Source: Enterocloster bolteae
GTDB taxonomy: Bacteria > Bacillota_A > Clostridia > Lachnospirales > Lachnospiraceae
Direction: 5' to 3'
Assembly (NCBI GenBank): GCA_021769025.1
Contig: JAETTS010000197.1
Coordinates: forward strand, 1-5,564
Length of the DNA stretch: 5,564 bases
The translations under genes were made by a program, and so were the position numbers. Position 1 is the first letter of the stretch. The number at the start of each line of letters is the position of its first letter. Below the pieces are notes generated by a model. It was not told where the DNA came from. It saw only the letters and a program-made list of their open reading frames with translations, and ran no database searches. Positions 1-5,564 of the stretch are shown in pieces.

Positions 1-2
1 GC

Positions 3-656
3 GACCGTCCCAAGCCTATGGCTTTGATTCAGAACAAGCCGTTTATGGAATATGTGGTTCTGGAACTGAAAAAACAGGGGATTCAGGATATTATCTTTGC
101 TGTGGGCTATAAAGGAACCATGGTGGAAGATTATTTCGGAGACGGGGAAGCCTTCGGCTTCCATGCAAGCTATGCTTATGAGGAGACGCTTTTAGGAACA
201 GCCGGAGCCATCTTAAACGGAGCTAAGTTTGTCACAGAACCTCATGTGTTGGTGCTGAACGCGGATACCTTTTACCAGATGGACTATAAAAGGCTGTGGG
301 ACATAAAAGAGGACAAGGGCCTGGATATGGCCTTGGTGCTGCGGCAGGTAGAGGATATCTCCCGGTACGGTGAGGCGGTCCTGGATCCAGAGCAGAGGTT
401 AGTGAAATTTAATGAGAAGACAGAAGAGCCCCGCCCGGGAACCATCAATGGAGGCGTGTACTTGTTGTCTGCAGAGTTGATCCGTCAGATACCGGAGGGA
501 AAAGTATCCCTGGAAAATGAGATGATTCCCAGGTGGATGGAAGAAGGCCGGAAACTGGGTGGATTGGTAAATGACGGGTATTTTATTGATATTGGAATCC
601 CGGAAGACTACTACCGTTTTATGAAGGATGTGGAGAAAGGAGTGCTTAGATGGTAA
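3..656 (+). CDS. hddC: Sugar-1-phosphate nucleotidyltransferase, HddC-like (5' partial)
   Basis: Probable cytoplasmic D-glycero-alpha-D-manno-heptose 1-phosphate guanylyltransferase, which would join heptose 1-phosphate to a nucleotide as the last step of activated-heptose synthesis. The frame is open from the left edge. The first visible residues, DRPKPM, are the end of the family's N-terminal nucleotide-binding signature, whose usual GG-GTRL part lies upstream of the window. The ATG at 18 is therefore internal, and about 20 residues are missing. Further family marks are LLGTAGAI, the metal-binding NAD (Asp encoded at 264-266), NGGVYLL and the C-terminal DIGIPEDY. The visible 217 residues plus about 20 match the usual 230-240. 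The final seven bases overlap the kinase gene. The fold is clear; the heptose substrate is inferred from the three following genes. Related enzymes acting on mannose 1-phosphate or glucose 1-phosphate look similar, and GTP versus ATP or another NTP cannot be decided here. Confidence 0.82.
   Translation, partial: DRPKPMALIQNKPFMEYVVLELKKQGIQDIIFAVGYKGTMVEDYFGDGEAFGFHASYAYEETLLGTAGAILNGAKFVTEPHVLVLNADTFYQMDYKRLWDIKEDKGLDMALVLRQVEDISRYGEAVLDPEQRLVKFNEKTEEPRPGTINGGVYLLSAELIRQIPEGKVSLENEMIPRWMEEGRKLGGLVNDGYFIDIGIPEDYYRFMKDVEKGVLRW
636..642 (+). promoter_or_regulatory. Ribosome binding site of hddA inside hddC
   Basis: AAAGGAG lies 7 bases before the ATG at 650, inside the last codons of the upstream gene. 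It supports the ATG at 650 and hence the 7-base overlap (ATGGTAA) between the two genes, an arrangement that usually couples translation. Confidence 0.8.
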
Positions 657-1720
657 TCAGGGGAAGAGCACCATTAAGGATTAGTTTTGGTGGAGGCGGA
701 ACGGATGTGGAGCCTTTCTGTGTAGAACAGGGAGGGGCCATCATCGGCAGCACCATCAATAAGTATGCATACTGCTCCATCGTTCCCAGGGATGATGAGG
801 AGATCATTGTCCATTCGCTGGATTTTGACATGACGGTTAAGTACAATACCAGGGAAAACTATGTGTATGACGGGAAGCTGGATCTGGTGACGGCCTCATT
901 GAAGGCTATGAATATTAAGCAGGGGTGCGAGGTGTATCTACAGTGTGACGCACCGGCAGGCTCTGGCCTGGGAACCTCTTCCACAGTGATGGTTGCCCTT
1001 CTGATTGCCATGGCCCGCTGGAAGGGAATCACCATGGATGCCTATGCCCTGGCTGACCTGGCCTACCAGGTGGAGCGGGAAGATTTAAAGATTGACGGTG
1101 GATATCAGGATCAGTATGCATCTACCTTCGGCGGTTTTAATTTTATCGAGTTTCACGGAAGGAACAATGTGGTGGTAAACCCTCTGCGGATTAAGAAAGA
1201 CATTCTTCATGAGCTGCAGTACAACCTGCTTCTGTGCTATACCGGAGGAATCCATGTGTCTGCCAATATCATCAAGGATCAGGTCAATAATTATACCAAG
1301 AAAGATCCCTTCGATGCTATGTGTGAGGTGAAAGCCCTGGCCTATGCCATGAAAGACGAACTGTTAAAAGGAAATTTTAACAGCTTTGGGCGGCTTTTAG
1401 ACTATGGATGGAAAAGCAAGAAACGAATGAGCAAAAAGATCACCAATCCCCAGATCGACCAGCTGTATGACGAGGCGCTGAAGGCAGGGGCTCTGGGCGG
1501 AAAGCTTTTGGGAGCCGGAGGAGGAGGATACCTCCTGGTATACTGCCCTTACAATGTGAGGCACAAGGTGGCCGCCCGCCTGGAACAGGCAGGAGGACAG
1601 CTGGCGGATTGGAACTTTGAACTGCGGGGAGCCCAATCCTGGATTGCAGACGAAGACCGTTGGAATTATGATACCGTGAAGGTGCAGATGCCCAACAAAG
1701 AATATGAATTTCGATTTTAA
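650..1720 (+). CDS. hddA: D-glycero-alpha-D-manno-heptose 7-phosphate kinase, GHMP family
   Basis: Cytoplasmic kinase expected to phosphorylate C1 of heptose 7-phosphate with ATP, giving the 1,7-bisphosphate. The 356-residue protein has all three GHMP kinase motifs: N-terminal PLRISFGGGGTDV (residues 8-20), the phosphate-binding loop AGSGLGTSS (103-111), and the C-terminal glycine-rich GGKLLGAGGGGYL (283-295). The RxPLRISFGGGGTD start is typical of the HddA/fucokinase-like branch and unlike galactokinase or mevalonate kinase. Length fits the family. The start has a good ribosome binding site and overlaps the nucleotidyltransferase stop. The isomerase, phosphatase and nucleotidyltransferase neighbours make the heptose kinase assignment much more likely than fucose or other sugar kinases. 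The anomer made (alpha expected for HddA) is family knowledge, not visible here. The gene contains a perfect 9-bp inverted repeat at 1361-1383. Confidence 0.92.
   Translation: MVIRGRAPLRISFGGGGTDVEPFCVEQGGAIIGSTINKYAYCSIVPRDDEEIIVHSLDFDMTVKYNTRENYVYDGKLDLVTASLKAMNIKQGCEVYLQCDAPAGSGLGTSSTVMVALLIAMARWKGITMDAYALADLAYQVEREDLKIDGGYQDQYASTFGGFNFIEFHGRNNVVVNPLRIKKDILHELQYNLLLCYTGGIHVSANIIKDQVNNYTKKDPFDAMCEVKALAYAMKDELLKGNFNSFGRLLDYGWKSKKRMSKKITNPQIDQLYDEALKAGALGGKLLGAGGGGYLLVYCPYNVRHKVAARLEQAGGQLADWNFELRGAQSWIADEDRWNYDTVKVQMPNKEYEFRF
1361..1383 (+). repeat. Perfect 9-bp inverted repeat inside hddA
   Basis: CTGTTAAAA (1361-1369) and TTTTAACAG (1375-1383) are exact reverse complements separated by the 5-base loop GGAAA. 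The structure sits in the coding sequence for ELLKGNFNS. The stem is AT-rich and is not followed by a T-run, so it is not an intrinsic terminator. It may be chance or a local mRNA structure. Confidence 0.5.
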
Positions 1721-1725
1721 AGGGA
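1719..1725 (+). promoter_or_regulatory. Ribosome binding site of gmhB overlapping the hddA stop codon
   Basis: AAAGGGA begins inside the TAA of hddA (1718-1720) and lies 9 bases before the ATG at 1735. The overlap suggests that ribosomes finishing hddA help start gmhB. The match to the consensus is moderate. Confidence 0.6.
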
Positions 1726-1734
1726 CTGGACAAC

Positions 1735-2325
1735 ATGGACAAGGTGGTATTTTTAGACAGAGACGGGACGCTCAATGAGGAAGTCCATTACCTGCACCGT
1801 ATCAAGGACTTAAAACTCCTTCCAGGGGTGGGAGAAGCCTTAAAAAGCCTGAAGGATGCCGGGTTTAAGCTGGTGGTGGTTACCAACCAGGCCGGGGTGG
1901 CCAGAGGGTATTATAGCTGTGAGGAAGTGGAGACGCTTCATGGGTATCTGAACCAGAGGCTTGATGAGTGGGGAGCAAGGATTGACCGCTTCTTTTACTG
2001 TCCCCATCATCCGGAATATGGGGTTGGCATTTATAAAAGAAATTGCCGTTGCCGGAAACCGGGGACCGGAATGTTTGAGATGGCGGAGGAATGGTTTGCA
2101 GTGGACAAATCCCATTCCTACATGATCGGGGACAAGATCATTGATGTTTTAGCCGGAGTAAATTACGGGATATCAGGGATTCTGGTGGGGACCGGATACG
2201 GAGCCTCACTGAAAAAAGAGATGGAAGAGAAAGGGGAACAGCCCTTATATGATTTTTACGCGGAAACTCTTGTGGACGCAGCAGAATACATTATTGACAG
2301 AGAACAAGGCATCAGACAGCCTTAA
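1735..2325 (+). CDS. gmhB: D-glycero-D-manno-heptose 1,7-bisphosphate 7-phosphatase, HAD family
   Basis: Cytoplasmic phosphatase that removes the C7 phosphate from heptose 1,7-bisphosphate, leaving heptose 1-phosphate for the nucleotidyltransferase. The 196-residue protein shows the full HAD-IIIA set: DRDGT at residues 8-12 (Asp8 predicted nucleophile, Asp10 general acid/base), VTNQAGVARG with Thr50-Asn51-Gln52, the zinc-binding pattern Cys89-x-His91 and Cys104-x-Cys106 followed by Arg107-Lys108-Pro109, and the metal-binding GDK at 132-134. The Cys/His spacing matches the GmhB zinc site and separates it from the related histidinol phosphatase domain mainly through context. Length is normal (E. 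coli GmhB is about 190). Beta- and alpha-anomer-specific GmhB enzymes exist; next to an HddA-type kinase the alpha form is expected, which is inference. No damage to the gene is visible. Confidence 0.93.
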   Translation: MDKVVFLDRDGTLNEEVHYLHRIKDLKLLPGVGEALKSLKDAGFKLVVVTNQAGVARGYYSCEEVETLHGYLNQRLDEWGARIDRFFYCPHHPEYGVGIYKRNCRCRKPGTGMFEMAEEWFAVDKSHSYMIGDKIIDVLAGVNYGISGILVGTGYGASLKKEMEEKGEQPLYDFYAETLVDAAEYIIDREQGIRQP

Positions 2326-2326
2326 A

Positions 2327-2344
2327 AGGGAGACAGGGCAGGGG
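2327..2344 (+). promoter_or_regulatory. Purine-rich ribosome binding region of gmhA
   Basis: The 19-base gap after the gmhB stop contains AGGGAG (2327-2332) and AGGG (2335-2338), the latter 6 bases before the ATG at 2345. This favours the start at 2345 over the in-frame ATG at 2249, which lies well inside gmhB and would add 32 residues unlike the family. Confidence 0.6.
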
Positions 2345-2971
2345 ATGAAATACGTAGAAGAGTTAATTTGTCGCTATCCGGCACTGGAAGCCGTAAAGGA
2401 ACCGGTGATTCAGGCCTATGAGATGTTAAGAGAATGCTATGAAACCGGACATAAATTGCTGGTTGCCGGCAACGGAGGCAGCGGGGCGGATTCAGAGCAC
2501 ATTGTAGGAGAACTGATGAAAGGGTTTAAAAAAGCCAGAACCCTTCCGGAGGATATGGCCCGAAGATTGGAGAAGGCAGACCCGGAGGCAGGGAAGATTC
2601 TTGCCGGGAAGCTGCAGGAAGCCCTTCCGGCCATTGCCCTTACAGGTCATCCGGCGCTGTCCACCGCATTTTTAAACGATGTGGATGGAGCCATGACCTA
2701 TGCCCAGCAAGTCTATGGCTATGGCGTAGAAGGAGATGTGCTTTTGGCCATCTCCACCTCAGGCAATGCAGAGAACATTCGTTATGCCTGTGTGACAGCC
2801 AGGGCAAAGGGAATGAAGATCATTGGCCTTACGGGAAAGGATGGAGGACGGCTGAGACAGAAGGCGGACGTGGCCATCGTTGTGCCGGAGACAGAGACCT
2901 TTAAGATCCAGGAGATGCATCTGCCCATCTATCATGTGTTGTGCCTGATGCTGGAAGAGCACTTCTTTTAA
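2345..2971 (+). CDS. gmhA: Sedoheptulose 7-phosphate isomerase, SIS domain
   Basis: First enzyme of heptose-nucleotide synthesis, converting sedoheptulose 7-phosphate to D-glycero-D-manno-heptose 7-phosphate in the cytoplasm. The 208-residue product is a single SIS domain with GNGGSGADSEH (42-52), the phosphate-binding ISTSGN (136-141), TGKDGG (163-168) and the C-terminal IQEMHLPIYH. His52, Glu56, Gln189 and His197 have the spacing of the metal and catalytic residues of GmhA (Glu and C-terminal His are the known acid/base pair in E. coli). Compared with E. coli GmhA as I recall it, about 26 extra residues lie between Leu57 and Pro95, a charged, probably helical stretch. The position three before Gln189, Asp in E. 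coli, is Phe186 here. It sits last in the four-gene cassette, 19 bases after gmhB. Other SIS proteins (DiaA-like) are less likely given these residues and the neighbours. Confidence 0.9.
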   Translation: MKYVEELICRYPALEAVKEPVIQAYEMLRECYETGHKLLVAGNGGSGADSEHIVGELMKGFKKARTLPEDMARRLEKADPEAGKILAGKLQEALPAIALTGHPALSTAFLNDVDGAMTYAQQVYGYGVEGDVLLAISTSGNAENIRYACVTARAKGMKIIGLTGKDGGRLRQKADVAIVVPETETFKIQEMHLPIYHVLCLMLEEHFF

Positions 2972-2975
2972 AAAC

Positions 2976-2980
2976 AGGAG
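2976..2980 (+). promoter_or_regulatory. Ribosome binding site deciding the GT2 start
   Basis: AGGAG is 7 bases before the ATG at 2988 but only 1 base before the ATG at 2982 in the same frame. The later ATG is therefore the likely start, giving a protein that begins MGFHTF. Confidence 0.75.
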
Positions 2981-2987
2981 AATGAAC

Positions 2988-3767
2988 ATGGGATTTCATA
3001 CATTTGCTATTTGCGCGTACAAAGAATCGCCCTATCTGGAGGCGTGTATCCGTTCCTTGAAAGGTCAGACCGTGCCGTCAGATATCATCTGTACCACGTC
3101 CACGCCAAGCCCTTACCTGACAGAAATGACAAAAAAATATAACATCCCCCTCTATGTGCGGGAAGGGGAAAGCGACATTCAGGCAGACTGGAATTTCGCC
3201 ATCGAGAAGGCAAATGGGACATTCGTCACCATTGCCCATCAGGATGATATGTATGGGCGGCATTACGTGGAAGAGTTAAAAAAGAACTTCCGGAGATGGC
3301 CGGATATGACCCTGTTTATGACTGATGCAGTCACAGTAAAAAACGGCAAGATCTGCAGGTGGAGCCTGAAGGAGACGGTGAAAAAGGTACTGCGCCTGCC
3401 TCTCAGGCTTCATAGGCTGGCAGACAGAGAGACAGTGAAAAAAAGCGTGCTGCGTCTGGGAAATCCAGTGATGTGCCCTTCCTGTGCCTATCGGAAGAAC
3501 TATCTGCCGGATCCCATCTTTCATTCGGAGCTTCGGTATGCCTTGGATTGGGATTGTATGACAGTTTTAGCGAAATGGCCGGGACGCTTCATCTGTGTGG
3601 AGAAGCCTCTTCTCTTTTACCGGATCCATGATGGTGCAGCCACAAAAGCCTGTATCGAAGACCATCGCAGGGAAACCGAAGAGATGGAGATGTTCAAGCG
3701 GTTTTGGCCGGAATCTGCGGCCAGGATTCTGATGAAGTTTTACAAGAAGGCATACCAGGAATGGTAG
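2988..3767 (+). CDS. Glycosyltransferase family 2 (GT-A fold), surface polysaccharide assembly
   Basis: Probable cytoplasmic, membrane-associated transferase that moves a sugar from a nucleotide donor onto a growing lipid-linked glycan. The 259-residue protein begins with the GT2 strand and loop FAICAYKES (6-14), followed by LEACIRSLKGQT, and carries HQDDMY with Gln85-Asp86-Asp87 at the place of the metal/nucleotide-binding DxD. A later LDWDCM (186-191) is a candidate for the catalytic-base region, and YRIHDGAATK (211-220) is a motif often seen near the end of such GT2 enzymes. Residues 129-157 are rich in Lys, Arg and Leu and contain two similar blocks (ETVKKVLRL and ETVKKSVLRL), which may form a membrane-binding basic helix. 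No membrane-spanning segment is seen. It lies 16 bases after gmhA, so transfer of the heptose made by the upstream genes is attractive, but donor and acceptor are unknown. Confidence 0.88.
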   Translation: MGFHTFAICAYKESPYLEACIRSLKGQTVPSDIICTTSTPSPYLTEMTKKYNIPLYVREGESDIQADWNFAIEKANGTFVTIAHQDDMYGRHYVEELKKNFRRWPDMTLFMTDAVTVKNGKICRWSLKETVKKVLRLPLRLHRLADRETVKKSVLRLGNPVMCPSCAYRKNYLPDPIFHSELRYALDWDCMTVLAKWPGRFICVEKPLLFYRIHDGAATKACIEDHRRETEEMEMFKRFWPESAARILMKFYKKAYQEW

Positions 3768-3818
3768 CGCAACGGATCAAAAGGTATCAGAATGGTTGTG
3801 TGGCTGGATATGCCAGGG

Positions 3819-3826
3819 AAGGAGGG
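3819..3826 (+). promoter_or_regulatory. Strong ribosome binding site for a GTG start
   Basis: AAGGAGGG lies 7 bases before the GTG at 3834, a near-perfect match at ideal spacing. It decides the start of the membrane protein: the in-frame ATGs at 3792 and 3810 have no comparable site, and the site would lie inside the coding region if they were used. Confidence 0.85.
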
Positions 3827-3833
3827 AATACCT

Positions 3834-5564
3834 GTGGAGAAAAAGGATTCCTTAGCAAAGTTTTATCGTTGGAAGGGCGAGGTGCTGATTGCCGGTGCAT
3901 TGTTGGTCTTTGCCTTTTTGATCAATGCCGGAATTGAGATCCACGGCCTTTATGGGGATGACTTAACGCTTTGGTCCGACTTCCATGAGATGCCCTTTTG
4001 GAAGTTTATGTTTCCCATAGGACAAGACAGATTCCCTTTCCTGTATTATATTGCAGCATACATTCAGATGGCTTTGTTGGGAAACCACATAACCTGGTTT
4101 GTGCCATTCAACATAATAATCAATGGCCTGATCGCTTATACGGTATTTCATTTTGCAAGGTGTGTGTCAAAAAACGGAACCATTGGGTTTTTGTGCGGTA
4201 TGTTGTATCTGGTATCTGGCATGTCCTGTTATCAGATTTCACAGGTGTATGGCCTGATGGAAAGCCTTGGCCTGTGGCTGGCTGTCTGCATGCTGTATTG
4301 CCTGTTTCAGTATGTAAATGAGCAGAGAAGCCAGAGACCCTATCTCTGGATTGCATATGGATTGTATTTTGGGATATGCTTTGTTCATGAACGCTATGTG
4401 GTGCTTGTGGCAGTGCTGCTGGCGGCCCTTGTGATAAAAAAAGAAAAAAAGATCTGGAACTGGCTTATTCTCCCAGGGACATTTGCGTTGATACAGCTGA
4501 TTCATGTCTTGTCCACAAAAACCATGACTTTGATTGAACACGACGGAGGGGGTATGGCTCGCGCTTTAAGTGGCAGGGAGATGGGCAGCCGGATCTTTCA
4601 GCAATTTTTGTACTTGGTTCGGGTGAATACAGGAGACCAGAGCCTGTGCGGGCTCAACTGGCAGAACTCTCCCAGATGGGTTAGGGTATTTGTGATTATG
4701 GCTGACCTGTGGATACTGGCATTGTTTGTGTATTTCCTGGTAAAGCTTATCCGGGATAAGGCACATTGGAGAAATACATTGTGCAATGCGCTTCTATTTC
4801 TTCTGTTTATGATTGCCTGTATGGCAGGCTCCAGCGTAAGCGGGCAGGTACAGCCTTGTTTGGTATATGTGTCTATGACGGCTTTCTGGATCTTTCTGGC
4901 CTATCTGTGCGGAGTGGCTGCAAGGCCTAAGGCCAAGATCCTTCCCAATTATCACAGCATGTTGGCCTGTACGGTGGTCATGGTGATCTATTTCTTGCTT
5001 ATGGCTCCGGTGGAACGGTTTTACAGAGGCACCTATCCCAACCTCTCCTTTTGGAATGGGCAGCAACAGTACAATTCTCTGGCAGAGCAGACCTACGAGA
5101 AATACGGTGCCAGCCTATTTGGAAAGAAGATTTATATTCTGAAGAATTCCTATGGACTCAGTGAAGAGGATGCCAGAACATTTTTCAGCACCTTTAACCG
5201 TGGGCAGAAGAGAGAGCCGGTGGAAGTGACCTTCGTGAATTCCATCCGGGATTTTGGCCAGGTGCGCAATAATATGCTGATTTTACAGGAGGATACCAAG
5301 TTTCAGGCGTATCAGGATATTACCGGTTTCGTAAAGAACTTAAAATGTGAGCCGGTCTATGGATATTATCCGGATGAATGGATGGGAGAGACTGCCAAGA
5401 TCCGGGTAATGGCCGGGGAAACTGGTAGCGTCCGGCTTCAGCTTATGTACCCAGGCATGATGACCGGGGAGGAAGTTTCTACCATCTATCAGGACGGAGT
5501 TCTGGTGCAGCAGGTAAAGATCGTGGAAAACATTACGTATGTGGATCTGGAGACAGAGCCCTTC
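3834..5564 (+). CDS. Multi-pass membrane protein, probable GT-C-type glycosyltransferase (3' partial)
   Basis: Large integral membrane protein, 577 residues visible and no stop before the right edge. A short basic N-terminus precedes the first hydrophobic helix (about 17-36). That helix is followed by YGDDLTLWSDF with Asp42-Asp43, the position where GT-C enzymes carry acidic catalytic residues in the first outside loop. GQDRFPFLYY comes next, then roughly nine or ten more hydrophobic helices up to about residue 392, including one carrying HERY (185-188). Residues 395-577 are hydrophilic. The last part, from about 505 (GYYPDEWMG, then alternating strand-like segments), looks like a beta-rich domain outside the membrane. 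GT-C enzymes use lipid-phosphate-linked sugars on the outer face, so this protein may decorate the exported glycan. I do not recognise a named family; a polymerase or other polysaccharide membrane protein is possible. The gene is certain, the function moderately so. Confidence 0.75.
   Translation, partial: MEKKDSLAKFYRWKGEVLIAGALLVFAFLINAGIEIHGLYGDDLTLWSDFHEMPFWKFMFPIGQDRFPFLYYIAAYIQMALLGNHITWFVPFNIIINGLIAYTVFHFARCVSKNGTIGFLCGMLYLVSGMSCYQISQVYGLMESLGLWLAVCMLYCLFQYVNEQRSQRPYLWIAYGLYFGICFVHERYVVLVAVLLAALVIKKEKKIWNWLILPGTFALIQLIHVLSTKTMTLIEHDGGGMARALSGREMGSRIFQQFLYLVRVNTGDQSLCGLNWQNSPRWVRVFVIMADLWILALFVYFLVKLIRDKAHWRNTLCNALLFLLFMIACMAGSSVSGQVQPCLVYVSMTAFWIFLAYLCGVAARPKAKILPNYHSMLACTVVMVIYFLLMAPVERFYRGTYPNLSFWNGQQQYNSLAEQTYEKYGASLFGKKIYILKNSYGLSEEDARTFFSTFNRGQKREPVEVTFVNSIRDFGQVRNNMLILQEDTKFQAYQDITGFVKNLKCEPVYGYYPDEWMGETAKIRVMAGETGSVRLQLMYPGMMTGEEVSTIYQDGVLVQQVKIVENITYVDLETEPF

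Noticed and set aside
381..390. Ten-base palindrome CTGGATCCAG in the nucleotidyltransferase gene
   Set aside because: It is inside coding sequence and about what chance would give; no partner copy was seen.
1522..1536. AGGAGG-ATA-CCTCCT hairpin and internal ribosome-binding-like sequence in hddA
   Set aside because: It encodes the glycine-rich GHMP motif 3 (GGGGYLL); no start codon follows at a suitable distance, so the sequence is explained by the protein.
1440..1775. Minus-strand frame of 111 residues opposite hddA and gmhB
   Set aside because: It mirrors well-supported genes, has a composition typical of an antisense shadow, and no recognisable domain.
2249..2344. Longer gmhA starting at the ATG at 2249
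   Set aside because: It would overlap gmhB by 77 bases and add 32 residues that do not resemble GmhA; the ATG at 2345 has a purine-rich leader and begins the family-like N-terminus.
3753..3766. TACCA-GGAA-TGGTA hairpin at the GT2 stop codon as a terminator
   Set aside because: The stem is only 5 bp and no T-run follows; the next gene is close and co-directional, so a terminator is unlikely.
3704..3937. Open frame on the + strand across the GT2/membrane protein junction
   Set aside because: It overlaps the ends of two convincing genes in another frame, has no ribosome binding site and its product resembles nothing known to me.
3998..4321. 107-residue open frame on the + strand inside the membrane protein gene
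   Set aside because: It lies wholly within the long frame starting at 3834, which has a strong ribosome binding site and a coherent membrane-helix pattern.

Overview
The window is a one-directional, tightly packed stretch of a surface-polysaccharide (capsule, S-layer glycan or similar) gene cluster. All six genes are on the + strand and the largest gap between them is 66 bases. Strong purine-rich ribosome binding sites (AAAGGAG, AGGAG, AAGGAGGG), a roughly balanced base composition and the protein sequences suggest a low-to-middle GC Gram-positive bacterium of the Clostridia, perhaps Lachnospiraceae. That placement is an inference from style; no marker gene is present.

The first half (1-2971) holds four consecutive genes that together make a nucleotide-activated heptose from sedoheptulose 7-phosphate. 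They are a sugar-1-phosphate nucleotidyltransferase (hddC-like, 5' end cut off by the window edge), a GHMP-family heptose 7-phosphate kinase (hddA), a HAD-family heptose 1,7-bisphosphate 7-phosphatase (gmhB) and a SIS-fold sedoheptulose 7-phosphate isomerase (gmhA). Metabolic order is gmhA, hddA, gmhB, hddC, and every step is represented. The separate GHMP kinase and stand-alone nucleotidyltransferase point to the GDP-D-glycero-alpha-D-manno-heptose branch rather than the ADP-heptose branch with bifunctional HldE. Base specificity cannot be proved from sequence alone.

The second half (2988-5564) holds the likely users of the sugar. One is a cytoplasmic GT2-type glycosyltransferase. The other is a large multi-pass membrane protein with the look of a GT-C glycosyltransferase, an Asp-Asp pair just after the first membrane segment and a C-terminal domain probably outside the membrane; it runs off the right edge. 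This last gene begins with GTG behind a near-perfect ribosome binding site and has no stop codon in the window.

The genes are probably one operon: hddC and hddA overlap by 7 bases, the gmhB ribosome binding site overlaps the hddA stop codon, and no promoter or intrinsic terminator was recognised. I saw no RNA gene, insertion sequence, CRISPR array or convincing minus-strand gene. The most interesting points are a complete heptose-nucleotide pathway in what looks like a Gram-positive glycan cluster, a roughly 26-residue insertion in the isomerase, and the uncharacterised membrane glycosyltransferase-like protein.
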